Program-made: the position numbers and the translations under genes
Part shown: one piece after another, positions 32,654 through 44,009 of the stretch
Position numbering within the stretch: the first letter of the stretch is position 1
How the letters are laid out: each line of letters begins with the position of its first letter
Notes under the pieces: model-generated
The model's database searches: none
What the model saw: only the letters and a program-made list of their open reading frames with translations
What the model was told of the DNA's origin: nothing
From: Nocardioides panzhihuensis
GTDB lineage: Bacteria; Actinomycetota; Actinomycetes; Propionibacteriales; Nocardioidaceae
Direction of reading: 5' to 3'
Assembly: GCF_013408335.1 (NCBI RefSeq)
Contig: NZ_JACBZR010000001.1
Span: forward strand, 868,001-932,000
Length of the DNA stretch: 64,000 nucleotides

Positions 32654-33838
32654 ATGACCGTCGCTGTCCCGCAACGCATCCTGATTGCACCGAGCGGCTT
32701 CAAGGAGAGCCTCTCGGCCGACGAGGTCGCCCAGGCGATCGGAGCAGGCGTACGCCGCGCCCTCCCCGGTGCCCGGATCGACCTGGCCCCGCTGGTCGAC
32801 GGCGGCGAGGGCTCCGCGGCGGCTCTCGCGGCGGCCACCGGAGGCCATCTCGTACCCGTCCCTGCCACCGGTCCGATCGGCGACGTCGTGCCGAGCCACA
32901 TCGGTGTTCTCGGCGGTGACGGCCGGCGCACCGTGGTGGTCGAGATGGCCGCCGTGGCCGGGCTCTCACTGGTGCCGCACGGTCACCGTGACCCGGCCGC
33001 GACGACGACGTACGGCGTGGGCGAGCTGATCCTGGCCGCACTGGACCAGGGAGCCGAGCGGATCCTGGTCGGCTGCGGCGACTCAGGCACCTGCGACGGC
33101 GGCGCGGGTGCCCTCCAGGCGCTCGGCGCGCGCATTCGCGACGCCACCGGGAGGGACGTGCGGCGAGGTGGTGCCGCCCTCGCCGGAGCTGCCCGTCTAG
33201 ACATCGACGGCCTCGACGACCGGCTGGCCGGGGTCGAGATCCTGGTGGCCTGCAACCCGCACAACGTCCTGACCGGCGCCGAAGGCGTGGCCAGGGTGTT
33301 CGGGCCCCAGAAGGGCGCCACCCCCGAACAGGTCGGGGAGCTCGACCGGGCGTTGAGCGTCTGGGCCGGCGTGCTCGAACGCGACGGTCATCCCGATCGC
33401 GCCCACGACCTGCGTACCGGAGCCGGAACCGGTGCGTCCGGAGGGCTGGGTGCCGGGCTGGCCGGCGGCCTCGGGGCGACGCTGATGCCGCGGTTCGAGG
33501 TGATGTTCGACCACGTCGACCTGGATGCGCTGATCGCCGAGGCCGACCTGGTGATCACCGCCGAGGGGGCGATCGACTTCCAGACCCCGCGCGGCAAGAT
33601 CCCCGCAGAGGTCGCCCGCCGGGCCAAGCTGCGAGGCAAGCCGGTGCTCGCCTTGGCCGGCAGCGTGGGTGAAGGTGCCGGCGGCGTCCACGAGGTCGGG
33701 ATCGGCTCCTACACCTCCATCCTCAACGTCCCGATGCCGCTGTCGGTGGCAGTGGCACAGGGATACGAGCTGGTCGAGGACGCTGCCGAGCAGCTCATTC
33801 GTACCGTGCTGATCGGGTGTGCGATCGCTGCCGCTTGA
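32654..33838 (+). CDS. Glycerate kinase (GlxK/GarK type)
   Basis: 394 aa, type I glycerate kinase, ATP plus D-glycerate to 2- (or 3-)phosphoglycerate. Family blocks: ILIAPSGFKESLSADEVAQAI at the start, PLVDGGEGSAAALAAATGG, GCGDSGTCDGGAGALQALGAR, VACNPHNVLTGAEGVARVFGPQKGA and the terminal half with LVITAEGAIDFQTPRGKIPAEVA. It completes glyoxylate/glycerate assimilation. Probably cotranscribed with the permease, sharing the LacI-like operator further upstream. Confidence 0.94.
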   Translation: MTVAVPQRILIAPSGFKESLSADEVAQAIGAGVRRALPGARIDLAPLVDGGEGSAAALAAATGGHLVPVPATGPIGDVVPSHIGVLGGDGRRTVVVEMAAVAGLSLVPHGHRDPAATTTYGVGELILAALDQGAERILVGCGDSGTCDGGAGALQALGARIRDATGRDVRRGGAALAGAARLDIDGLDDRLAGVEILVACNPHNVLTGAEGVARVFGPQKGATPEQVGELDRALSVWAGVLERDGHPDRAHDLRTGAGTGASGGLGAGLAGGLGATLMPRFEVMFDHVDLDALIAEADLVITAEGAIDFQTPRGKIPAEVARRAKLRGKPVLALAGSVGEGAGGVHEVGIGSYTSILNVPMPLSVAVAQGYELVEDAAEQLIRTVLIGCAIAAA

Positions 33839-33904
33839 GCACGGTCCGCCCGTGGGGCCCGCGGTTCGTGGGGGAGGCCAGGTGCGCCGTACCCTTGGTA
33901 GACG

Positions 33905-35089
33905 ATGAACCCCCGGACCGTCTATCTGGACCACGCCGCCACCACGCCCATGGCCCCGGCGGCGATCGAGGCGATGACCGCGGAGCTGGCGCTGGTCGGC
34001 AACGCGAGCTCGCTGCACGCATCGGGACGCCGTGCCCGACGGGTGCTGGAGGAGTCCCGCGAACGGATCGCCGCGGCGCTCGGGTCCCGCCCTGGTGAGG
34101 TCGTCTTCACCTCCGGCGGCACCGAGGCCGACAACCTGGCTCTCAAGGGCGCCTTCTGGGCCCGCCGCGACCAGGACCCCGCGCGCACTCGGATCCTGTC
34201 CTCCACCGTCGAGCACCACGCCGTGCTCGACCCGCTGCACTGGCTGGAGACGACCGAAGGTGCCGAGGTCGAGCTCGTCGGCTGTGACGCGACCGGTCGC
34301 CTCGATCTGGCCGCGATGAGGGAGACGATCGAGCGCGATCCGGCCTCGGTCGCGGTCATCTCGGTGATGTGGGCCAACAACGAGGTCGGCACCCTCCAGC
34401 CCGTCCCTGAGATCGCTGCGATCGCCTCCGAGTACGGGATCCCGGTCCACACCGACGCGGTCCAGGCGGTCGGCGCGGTGCCGGTCGACTTCGCGACCAG
34501 CGGTGTCGACGCGCTCTCGCTGACGGGCCACAAGCTCGGCGGCCCGGTCGGTGCGGGCGCGCTGGTCGTGCGCCGCGAGCTCGAGCTGACCGCACTGGTC
34601 CACGGTGGCGGCCAGGAGCGAGACGTACGCAGCGGCACCCACGCGACCGCGGCCATCGCCGGCTTCGCGGCGGCCGTCGAGCTCGCGGTCAAGGAGCAGG
34701 AGGCGTACGCGATCCGGGTCGGTGAGCTGCGCGGCCGACTGGTCGAGCAGGTGCTCGCCCAGGTGCCGGACACACACCTGAACGGTCCGCCGCTGGACGG
34801 CGATCGGCTGCCCAACAACGCCCAGATCGCGTTCCCCGGCTGCGAGGGCGACTCGCTGCTGATGCTGCTCGACGCCGCCGGGGTCGAGTGCTCGACCGGT
34901 GCGGCGTGCTCGGCCGGCGTACCTCAGGCCTCTCACGTGCTCCTCGCGATGGGCCAGTCCGACGAGCAGGCGCGCTCCTCGCTGCGCTTCTCGCTCGGCC
35001 ACACCACCACGCCCGAGGACGTGGACCGGCTCGTCGCGGCGATCGGACCGGCCGTCGAGCGCGGTCGCGCGGCAGGGCTGCAGCGCTGA
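33905..35089 (+). CDS. Cysteine desulfurase (NifS/IscS-like)
   Basis: A PLP enzyme that takes sulfur from cysteine as a persulfide. 394 aa. It starts [19 protein letters not shown]. The PLP lysine is Lys210 in [10 protein letters not shown]. The catalytic cysteine is Cys335 in [13 protein letters not shown] (Cys329 is a second one), in the short-loop arrangement of group I IscS/NifS proteins. It begins 9 nt after a -10-like TACCCT and is followed at once by mnmA, so its main client is probably tRNA 2-thiolation; iron-sulfur assembly is also possible. Same order as in mycobacteria (desulfurase then tRNA thiouridylase). Confidence 0.95.
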   Translation: MNPRTVYLDHAATTPMAPAAIEAMTAELALVGNASSLHASGRRARRVLEESRERIAAALGSRPGEVVFTSGGTEADNLALKGAFWARRDQDPARTRILSSTVEHHAVLDPLHWLETTEGAEVELVGCDATGRLDLAAMRETIERDPASVAVISVMWANNEVGTLQPVPEIAAIASEYGIPVHTDAVQAVGAVPVDFATSGVDALSLTGHKLGGPVGAGALVVRRELELTALVHGGGQERDVRSGTHATAAIAGFAAAVELAVKEQEAYAIRVGELRGRLVEQVLAQVPDTHLNGPPLDGDRLPNNAQIAFPGCEGDSLLMLLDAAGVECSTGAACSAGVPQASHVLLAMGQSDEQARSSLRFSLGHTTTPEDVDRLVAAIGPAVERGRAAGLQR

Positions 35090-35114
35090 TGGGACTCTGC
35101 TGATGGGAACGGGG

Positions 35115-36215
35115 ATGAGAGTCGTCGCCGCCATGTCCGGGGGAGTGGACTCCGCCGTCGCCGCGGCGCGCGCGAAGGAAGCGGGCCACGACGTCACCGG
35201 CGTCCACCTGGCGCTCTCGCGCAACCCGGCCTCCTACCGCTCCGGCGCGCGTGGGTGCTGCACGATCGAGGACTCCAACGACGCCCGGCGTGCCGCCGAC
35301 GTGATCGGCATCCCGTTCTACGTCTGGGATCTCTCCGACCGCTTCCACGAGGACGTGGTCGAGGACTTCATGTCGGAGTACTCCGAGGGGCGCACCCCCA
35401 ACCCGTGCCTGCGCTGCAACGAGAAGATCAAGTTCGCCGCCGTGCTCGACCGCGCGCTCGCACTCGGTTTCGACGCGGTCGCGACCGGCCACTACGCCAC
35501 GCTCCGCACGGGCGCCGACGGGCTGGTCGAGCTGCATCGCGCAGTCGACGGCGGCAAGGACCAGTCCTACGTGCTCGGCGTGCTCGACCAGGCTCAGCTC
35601 GAGCACTCGATGTTCCCGCTGGGGGACACGCCCAAGCCGCTGGTGCGCGAGGAGGCGGCCCGTCGCGGTCTTCTCGTCGCCGACAAGCCCGACTCCCACG
35701 ACATCTGCTTCGTCGCTGACGGCGACAACGCCGGCTGGCTGCGCGAGAAGCTCGGCGACCGGGCGCCCAACCAGTCCGGGCCGATCGTCGACGAGTCCGG
35801 CGACGTCCTGGGTGAGCACCAGGGGACGTACGCCTACACGATCGGGCAGCGCAAGGGCCTCCGCCTCGGCAAGCCCGCCGCTGACGGGAAGCCACGGTTC
35901 GTGCTCGACATCGAGCCCGTCACTGCGACTGTGACTGTGGGTCCGCGCGAGCACCTCGCCGTCGACGGGCTCTCCGGGATCCGCCCGCGCTGGGCCGGCC
36001 GCGCGCCCGACGGCGTGCTGGAGGGCACGGTCCAGCTGCGCGCCCACGGCGACGAGCATCGGGCCCGGGTGACCGTGACCGGCGACGACGTCGAGATCGA
36101 GCTGCTCGACCCGGCCTACGGCATCGCACCGGGCCAGGCCGCGGTCATCTACGACGGCACCCGTGTCGTCGGCTCGGCCACCATCTCCTCGACCCGGCGG
36201 GTGGCTCTCGCATGA
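35115..36215 (+). CDS. mnmA: tRNA-specific 2-thiouridylase
   Basis: Thiolates U34 of tRNAs for Lys, Glu and Gln. 366 aa: N-type ATP pyrophosphatase loop [15 protein letters not shown], catalytic Cys98 in [12 protein letters not shown] and Cys198 in [11 protein letters not shown], then the tRNA-binding beta-barrel with [17 protein letters not shown]. The actinobacterial [19 protein letters not shown] insert near the front is present. Start: ATG at 35115 or 35103, both preceded by GGGA at suitable distance; 35115 gives the usual [10 protein letters not shown] start. The stop overlaps the next gene by 4 nt (ATGA). Confidence 0.96.
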   Translation: MRVVAAMSGGVDSAVAAARAKEAGHDVTGVHLALSRNPASYRSGARGCCTIEDSNDARRAADVIGIPFYVWDLSDRFHEDVVEDFMSEYSEGRTPNPCLRCNEKIKFAAVLDRALALGFDAVATGHYATLRTGADGLVELHRAVDGGKDQSYVLGVLDQAQLEHSMFPLGDTPKPLVREEAARRGLLVADKPDSHDICFVADGDNAGWLREKLGDRAPNQSGPIVDESGDVLGEHQGTYAYTIGQRKGLRLGKPAADGKPRFVLDIEPVTATVTVGPREHLAVDGLSGIRPRWAGRAPDGVLEGTVQLRAHGDEHRARVTVTGDDVEIELLDPAYGIAPGQAAVIYDGTRVVGSATISSTRRVALA

Positions 36216-37225
36216 GGGCGACCGGAGTCGGCTCGATGCCTGGCCACGACAACGGACAGAGCGACTACGCCGAGGCCTGCCGCGTCGTGCTCGGCGTGCT
36301 CACCGATCTTCCTCATCTGCCCGAGTTGCCGGCGCGCGGCGCGATCGCGAACATGACCGGCCGGGGGCTGGCGGTCCTCGACGGGCTCGACGCCGATCTC
36401 CAGCCCGCGGGCTGGAGACTGACCGGCACCTCCGGCTCGGCCGGGGTCGACCATCGGCGCGCCCGGAGCCTGCTCGCCCAGGACCTAGACACCGTCGAGG
36501 AACTGATCCAGGACTCCGCGCTCACCGCCGGCGGCGGCGCGTTCAAGATCCAGGTCGCCGGGCCGTGGACCCTGGCCGCCACCGTCGAGCGACCGCGCGG
36601 CGACAAGATCCTCGCCGACCACGGTGCTCGCCGCGATCTGGCGCAGGCGCTGGCCGAGGGCGTGCGCAACCACATCCGTGACGTACGCCGCCGCCTCCCT
36701 GGCGCGGACACCCTGATCGTCCAGGTCGACGAGCCCGCGCTGAGCGCTGTGCTCAAGGCCCAGGTGCCGACCGCCTCCGGGTTCGGCAGGCACCGCAGCA
36801 TCGACCGTCCCGAGGCCTCCCAGGCGCTGGAGTGGGTGCTGGGCGCGATCGCCGAGGAGGGCGCGACCCCGTGGGTGCACTCCTGCGCGCCCGGGACGCC
36901 GCTGGACCTGATCCGCAACGCCGGCGCGAAGGGGATCAGCGTCGACCTGGCCCAGCTCACCGCCGGTGACCACGACCACCTGGCCACGGCCCTGGAGGCC
37001 GGCGACACGGTCGCGCTCGGCGTGGCTCCAGCGCTCGCGCCGGCGGGCGCTGCGCCCACCGACAAGACGGTCACCGAGGCCGTGGAGCGCTGGCTCGACA
37101 TGCTCGGGCTGGACGCTGCGTACGACATCGTGCTGACGCCCACGTGCGGCCTCGCCGGCGCCGATGGGCGATGGGCCCGCACCGTGTTGCGAATCCTCAC
37201 CGAGAGCGCCGGTCACCTAGCGTAG
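36212..37225 (+). CDS. Core MetE-type methionine synthase homolog
   Basis: A 337-aa protein related to the C-terminal (catalytic) half of cobalamin-independent methionine synthase; full MetE is about 750 aa. [11 protein letters not shown] and [16 protein letters not shown] are the start of the barrel. The zinc site that activates homocysteine is kept: His223 and Cys225 in PWVHSCAPG, and Cys312 in LTPTCGLAG. The N-terminal folate-handling half is absent. Short 'core MetE' enzymes of other bacteria have been shown to take the methyl group from methylcobalamin, so a B12-linked role is possible. Translationally coupled to mnmA; this pairing is conserved in actinobacteria. Confidence 0.85.
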   Translation: MRATGVGSMPGHDNGQSDYAEACRVVLGVLTDLPHLPELPARGAIANMTGRGLAVLDGLDADLQPAGWRLTGTSGSAGVDHRRARSLLAQDLDTVEELIQDSALTAGGGAFKIQVAGPWTLAATVERPRGDKILADHGARRDLAQALAEGVRNHIRDVRRRLPGADTLIVQVDEPALSAVLKAQVPTASGFGRHRSIDRPEASQALEWVLGAIAEEGATPWVHSCAPGTPLDLIRNAGAKGISVDLAQLTAGDHDHLATALEAGDTVALGVAPALAPAGAAPTDKTVTEAVERWLDMLGLDAAYDIVLTPTCGLAGADGRWARTVLRILTESAGHLA

Positions 37226-37234
37226 ATTTCGCTC

Positions 37235-38335
37235 ATGCTACGACGAGGGACGGCACTGCTGGCGACGGCTCTTCTGCTCGCAGGCTGCGGGAGCAGCGCG
37301 ACCGAGGCAGACGACAGCGCCGCGGAGAAGCCCAGTCCAGCGCCGTCGGTGAGCATCGACCCGGCTGACCTGAAACCCGGCAACCAACCTGCGACGCCCG
37401 AGGCGCTGGCGGCGATCACGCTCCAGCGCGTGCCCGTGGTGCCGGAGGCCTTCGACGGTGGTGACCATTACTTCGAGCACGACGAGGTCGGCACCGTACT
37501 GCTGTGGGGAGGCGACCGGTCGCTGGAGGTCAAGGCCGGCGCGGTCGACGACGACCTGCTCTCGACCTGGTGCCGCGACGGGATGTCGGGCTGCGTCGAT
37601 GTGAAGACCGAGAACGGCACCGCCACGGTCGGCTGGGACCTCGCCACCGACGACGGTACTCCCGGTCAGCTGATGGTCTCCCACGAAGCCCAGGGGGAGG
37701 AGCGCCGGGCCGCCTACCTGGGCGAGAAGATCACCGAGGATCCCCGCAAGCTCGACCTCGAGGTGGACGTCGACGCTCTCGTCGCCCTGGTGACCGACCC
37801 GCGCCTCGGCACCAAGACGACCACGAAGATGACGAAGGCGCAGGTCAGCGGCTTTCCTGCGGCCGGCGCCAACGGTGGCGGCGAGGTCGCGCTGACCGCT
37901 GGGGCGATCGCGGCAGGACTCCTCGAGACCGAGGAGTACGCCGATCTCGACTCTTTCGCGAAGGCCGACGTCTCGGCCTACGGCAAGGGTGCCTTCGGTG
38001 TCGTCGGCACCCGCCCCGACGGCAGCACCGTCACCGCCGTCCACGCCCCGAACCTGCCGGCGGGTCAGCGGAAGTGCCCCAAGACGCTCACCTGCTCGAA
38101 GGGCGACACCGACGGCTACGACGGCTGGATCGAAGGATCGGCCGAGACCGTCCGCTGCCACGAGGCGGAGGGAGAGCGCGCCGCATTCTGTGCGGTCGTA
38201 CGTGAGCAGGCGCCGGCGCCGTTCCCCGAGGACGATCTCGACCCGGTCCTCTCCGGTCTCGAGGCGGCACTGGAGACGCTGTGGCCGACGGCTTCGGCCG
38301 AGAGCGTGCGCCGCGGTAAGTCGCTGGTCGGCTGA
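37235..38335 (+). CDS. Lipoprotein of unknown function
   Basis: 366 aa. Signal peptide MLRRGTALLATALLLAGC with lipobox LAGC, then an Asp/Glu/Ser/Pro-rich linker, then a globular region without a family I recognise (HYFEHDEVGTVLLWGGDRSLEV, a DPRLGTKTTTKMTKAQV stretch, cysteine pairs in CRDGMSGC and CPKTLTC, and a final CHEAEGERAAFCAVVREQ). The paired cysteines fit disulfides outside the cell. It starts nine bases after the core MetE gene and may be carried on that operon's transcript. It converges with the next gene with only 6 nt between. Confidence 0.75.
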   Translation: MLRRGTALLATALLLAGCGSSATEADDSAAEKPSPAPSVSIDPADLKPGNQPATPEALAAITLQRVPVVPEAFDGGDHYFEHDEVGTVLLWGGDRSLEVKAGAVDDDLLSTWCRDGMSGCVDVKTENGTATVGWDLATDDGTPGQLMVSHEAQGEERRAAYLGEKITEDPRKLDLEVDVDALVALVTDPRLGTKTTTKMTKAQVSGFPAAGANGGGEVALTAGAIAAGLLETEEYADLDSFAKADVSAYGKGAFGVVGTRPDGSTVTAVHAPNLPAGQRKCPKTLTCSKGDTDGYDGWIEGSAETVRCHEAEGERAAFCAVVREQAPAPFPEDDLDPVLSGLEAALETLWPTASAESVRRGKSLVG

Positions 38336-38341
38336 CCGTAG

Positions 38342-39871
38342 TCAGCGTCTGGCGATCCGCTGGCCCTCGTAGGCCTGACGCTCGCTCGGCGGCGCGAACG
38401 ACTCCGGCGGACGGGGCTGGTGATGAGCTGGCTGCAGCGCAGCCGCGGGTTGCGGGTCCAGGCGCTGTGGAGTCGGCTGACGGTGGCCCGGCTGGCGTGG
38501 TTCCGGTTGGCGAGGCTCGGGCGGGCGCGGCCGCTGCAGGCGTTGGGGTGGCTGCTGGTCCGCGGACAGCCGGCGCGGGAGCGGCGCTTCGTGTCGGGGC
38601 TGGGCCTGGGGCTGGGGACGCAGTTGGCGGTGCGGGTGGACCGGGTAGGGCTCCGATGCCTGGCGCGGATCCGGCGGATAACGCGGAGGTGCCTGGGCGA
38701 AGCTCGGGTCGTCCCACTCCCGGTCGCGCTTGCTGCGTCCGGCGAGCAGGGCGACCGCACTGGCCGTCAGGGCCAGGACGATCATGGTGGCGACGATGAT
38801 CCAGGTGAGCATGCCGACACCGCCGCCGTCCCCGGTCGGCGTCGCCTTCGTGACCGCCGTTGTCGCTGGTGCGCAGCCGCTCTCGACGCACTCGCCGTCG
38901 CTGGGGGTGCCGGTCACGACGAACCTGATGCCGCGGTCGACCGAGCCCTGGAAGGTGAGGGTGTGCTCGCCGAGTCCGATGTCCTTGGGCAGCCGGCCCG
39001 ACCACTTCGCGACGCCGCGGCCGTTGGCCGTGACGTCGGTCGAGAGGACCAGCGGGGTCGAGTAGACGACGACCTTGATGCCGGTCTCGTTGGGCTTGAA
39101 GCCGGATGCCTCGGCATGGATCACCTCGTCAGCGTCGACGGAGGCCTCGCCGAGGCCGGTGAGCTCGAGGCCTCTCGTCGTCGGCGGCTCCTCCGGCGCG
39201 GACCACGGCTTCTTCGACGCCTTCTTCTTCGGCTTCTCGACGGAGCCGGCCCCGTCGCGGGAGTCACCATCGGTGGTGCGACCCGGGGACGTGCCACCGC
39301 CGGAGCCCGAACCGGAGCCCGAACCGGAGCCGGACCCCGAACCTGAGCCCGAACCCGAACCAGATCCTCCGGTTCCGGTGGAGGGCTCCTCGGGGGTCGG
39401 TGAGCTCTCGGGCTCAGCGAGTGCGTCGAAGTCGAACGGGACGTTCACGTGCGCCGTGTCGGACTTGTCGTAGAGGTCGCGATCCCCACCGCGCATCGTG
39501 ATGATCTGGTAGCTCGTGCCGGGGTCAAGCCTGGCGACCTGGGCGGCGTCGAGGGTGAACTGGTAGGCCCAGTCGTCGGGGTCCTCGGGGTTGATCAGCA
39601 CCGACTTGATGAAGGTGTTCCGGGTGCCTGAGCCGGAGTAGCCCACCGGGTTGAGCGCGATCTCGATGCCCGGCCGCCTGCCGAGGTAGTCGGTGCCGTG
39701 GACGTCGAGGACCGCGCCGCTCTTGGACTGCGAGACGATCGAGACCTCGACCTCGGGGTCCGAGAAGAGGCCGCCCAGTCCGAGCGCAGGGGCGGCGCCG
39801 AGAGGCGTCAGCAGGAGGGCGAGCGCTGCGAGCAGCGTCACCGCGAGCCGAGAAAACACTGCAGACCTCAC
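38342..39871 (-). CDS. Secreted type I membrane protein with Gly-Ser linker and Pro/Gln-rich tail
   Basis: 509 aa, function unknown. Order: signal peptide (about 1-31, ending near GAAPALG); an external beta-rich domain (VSIVSQSKSGAVLDVHGTDY, DLDPGTSYQIITMRGG-like); a linker of about ten Gly-Ser repeats; a second external beta domain (TRGLELTGLGEASVDADEVIHAE...SVDRGIRFVVTG); one membrane segment (MLTWIIVATMIVLALTASAVALLAG); then a cytoplasmic tail of about 125 residues rich in Pro, Gln, Arg and His. The outside-inside layout suggests a surface protein tied to an internal partner. GTG at 39871 is preferred over TTG at 39892 because AGAGA lies 7 nt upstream and the signal peptide then begins cleanly. 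Confidence 0.75.
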   Translation of the reverse strand: MRSAVFSRLAVTLLAALALLLTPLGAAPALGLGGLFSDPEVEVSIVSQSKSGAVLDVHGTDYLGRRPGIEIALNPVGYSGSGTRNTFIKSVLINPEDPDDWAYQFTLDAAQVARLDPGTSYQIITMRGGDRDLYDKSDTAHVNVPFDFDALAEPESSPTPEEPSTGTGGSGSGSGSGSGSGSGSGSGSGSGGGTSPGRTTDGDSRDGAGSVEKPKKKASKKPWSAPEEPPTTRGLELTGLGEASVDADEVIHAEASGFKPNETGIKVVVYSTPLVLSTDVTANGRGVAKWSGRLPKDIGLGEHTLTFQGSVDRGIRFVVTGTPSDGECVESGCAPATTAVTKATPTGDGGGVGMLTWIIVATMIVLALTASAVALLAGRSKRDREWDDPSFAQAPPRYPPDPRQASEPYPVHPHRQLRPQPQAQPRHEAPLPRRLSADQQPPQRLQRPRPPEPRQPEPRQPGHRQPTPQRLDPQPAAALQPAHHQPRPPESFAPPSERQAYEGQRIARR

Positions 39872-40001
39872 AAGGCGGTCTCTTGGGGGCAAGGTGTCGG
39901 CCCGCCTCAGCCGATGCCGCAGGAAGATAGCTCGCTTTACCCTGCGTCGTGACCCGCGTCACCCAGGTGTTGACGGGTTGCGTCGATATTGAGGGGGTTG
40001 A

Positions 40002-42233
<2,232 letters not shown>

Positions 42234-42252
42234 TCAGGCTATGACGTCGAGA

Positions 42253-42287
42253 GGTCGATCCCTGAGCGCGTGGCTCAGGAATCGACC
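42253..42287 (+). terminator. Intrinsic terminator after ligA
   Basis: GGTCGAT-C-CCTGAGC paired with GCTCAGG-A-ATCGACC (two 7-bp stems with a single mismatch) and loop GCGTG. It lies between ligA and the converging regulator gene. Confidence 0.8.
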
Positions 42288-42295
42288 GCTCGCGG

Positions 42296-43408
42296 TCAGG
42301 ACTGGTGCATCGCCCCGCTGACGGTCGAGACGCCCTTCCTCAGCTCGATCGGAGCCGCGGCGCATCCCCGAGCCTCCTCGTCGCAGGTCTCCACCTCGGT
42401 CCCGGTGGCCCGGATGACGTGCCCCTCCGGAGTCCAGCCGAATCGGTCGCCGAGGTCGACCGTGGTCTTCGTCCCGAGGCTCAGGTCGTACAACGAGCCG
42501 CTCGCTGCCTCGCGGCAGCTGCCCTGCTCGTCGCAGGTCAGGTACGGCGACGCGAGGACGTGCTGGCCGTCGGGGGCGATCCGGAGCGTGACCAGCCCGT
42601 CGGGGTAGTCGGAGCTGCGCACGGTGAGGAGCACCTTGCCGGTGGCCACATCGACCACCCTCTGGAGACCGCCGACGACGCCCTCGACTGCTCGCCCGTT
42701 GATCACCTCGGTGGTGTACTTGCCCGGGAGACCCTTCGACCTCGACACGTGCCCGGCACGCCACTCGACGTCGAGGGTGCGGTCGTCGAGGGCGACGTAC
42801 GCATGCTCGCCGTCGACCGCCACCGGCGGGGTCTTCCAGCCGGCCCAGGTGTACTTCCCCGATATCGGGACGTCGGCGACCTTCTCGCCCTTGCCCAGGT
42901 CGACCACACGCACCAGCCAGCCGTCTCCGTCCTTGACGGTCCAGGCGACGTACGGAGAGTCGGGGTCGGTGCCGATGAGCCGGTCGCTGACGTCACCGAA
43001 GTCCAATGGAGCCACCCCGGCGGTGGTGATCAGGGAGAGCCGGGCGTTCCTCTGGGTGCTGCGGGCCAGGAGGCCGACAGAGGTGTAGCGCAGGTCGTTC
43101 ACGGTCCCGCCATACGTCACCGTGGTTCCGTCCCCGAAGTGCACGGCCCCGCCCTCGGCGACAGCCCAGCCCCGGGGATCGCCCTCGGCTGCAGCGATGT
43201 CGGGACCACTGTCTCCGAGCGTCCCGCCCAAGGCGTACGTTCCGATTCCGCCGGCCAGGACGAGTGCTGCCGCGCCGGCAACCCAGCCCGCGCGCCTACG
43301 TCTGCGGACGGATCGGGTGCGGAGGTGGAGCTCGTCGGTGGCCAGACGGGGAACGGGCACATCGTCAGCAGCGTCACGCAGCAGCGTACGCAGGTCGTTG
43401 TCAGTCAT
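42296..43408 (-). CDS. Membrane protein paired with a SigE-family sigma factor (possible anti-sigma)
   Basis: 370 aa. A cytoplasmic N-terminus of about 40 residues (MTDNDLRTLLRDAADDVPVPRLA, typical of proteins that accompany SigE-family sigma factors), an Arg-rich stop-transfer, one membrane segment (WVAGAAALVLAGGIGTYALGG) and a large external domain built of repeated beta-strand motifs that resemble a beta-propeller (SPYVAWTVKDGDGWLVRVVDL, EHAYVALDDRT, TLRIAPDGQHVLASPYLTC). The start lies inside the last codons of the sigma factor gene (8-nt overlap). The external domain may sense a surface signal; anti-sigma activity is inferred from gene order only. Confidence 0.75.
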   Translation of the reverse strand: MTDNDLRTLLRDAADDVPVPRLATDELHLRTRSVRRRRRAGWVAGAAALVLAGGIGTYALGGTLGDSGPDIAAAEGDPRGWAVAEGGAVHFGDGTTVTYGGTVNDLRYTSVGLLARSTQRNARLSLITTAGVAPLDFGDVSDRLIGTDPDSPYVAWTVKDGDGWLVRVVDLGKGEKVADVPISGKYTWAGWKTPPVAVDGEHAYVALDDRTLDVEWRAGHVSRSKGLPGKYTTEVINGRAVEGVVGGLQRVVDVATGKVLLTVRSSDYPDGLVTLRIAPDGQHVLASPYLTCDEQGSCREAASGSLYDLSLGTKTTVDLGDRFGWTPEGHVIRATGTEVETCDEEARGCAAAPIELRKGVSTVSGAMHQS

Positions 43409-43913
43409 GGGTCATCTCCAGGGTGAGAGTCGGGTTCCCGAGGACGGTGCGGAGCTTGTCGAGGGCGGACGAGGTCTGGCTCTTCACCGTGCCCTCCGTG
43501 CAGCCGAGCACGGCGGCGGTGCGGCGCACGTCGAGGTCCTCGTAGAAGCGGAGGACGACGACGGCTCGCTGTCGAGGCGGCAGCGCCGCGACAGCGTCCA
43601 GCAGGACCGATCGGGTGGTCGGGTCGTTCTCATGACCGGGGTCCGGGAGGACCTCGGTCGGCTGCTCGCGGTTCCACGACGCCCGGCGGAACCAGCTCAT
43701 CGCGGTGTTGAACAGCACCTGCCTGGCGTATGCCGGAGCGGCCTCGAGCGTGCGCACCCGGCCCCAGCTCCCGAAGGTCTTCGCCAAGGCCGTCTGCACC
43801 AGGTCCTCTGCGCGCCCGTGGTCACCGACGAGCAGGTAGGCAGTCCGATAGAGCCGCGGCCAGGCGGTCTGGGCGAACTCTTCGAACTGTTCCTGGGTTG
43901 GGGGTCTCGCCAT
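43401..43913 (-). CDS. SigE-family ECF RNA polymerase sigma factor
   Basis: 170 aa, sigma-70 region 2 (FEEFAQTAWPRLYRTAYLLVGDHGRAEDLVQTALAKTFGSW) and region 4 (LPPRQRAVVVLRFYEDLDVRRTAAVLGCTEGTVKSQTSSALDKLR). The wording fits the actinobacterial 'SigE family' (TIGR02983 type) rather than classic ECF sigma E. ATG at 43913 is preferred since GGACGG lies a few bases upstream; an in-frame start 29 codons earlier adds a sequence without family similarity. Target promoters are unknown; the coupled membrane protein would be its regulator. Confidence 0.9.
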   Translation of the reverse strand: MARPPTQEQFEEFAQTAWPRLYRTAYLLVGDHGRAEDLVQTALAKTFGSWGRVRTLEAAPAYARQVLFNTAMSWFRRASWNREQPTEVLPDPGHENDPTTRSVLLDAVAALPPRQRAVVVLRFYEDLDVRRTAAVLGCTEGTVKSQTSSALDKLRTVLGNPTLTLEMTHD

Positions 43914-44009
43914 CGATCCGTCCGATCTCTCGAGCCGATTGTCAGGGTTGAAGACGCGGTCGGGTGCCAGATCGGTTGTACGCGGCCGAAACTCGGCCAT
44001 CAGGACGGG

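Noticed and set aside
39300..39365. Repeated GGTTCCGGT/CCGGAACC-like units as a structural DNA repeat.
   Set aside because: They are the coding repeats of a Gly-Ser linker in a secreted protein; no independent role is needed.
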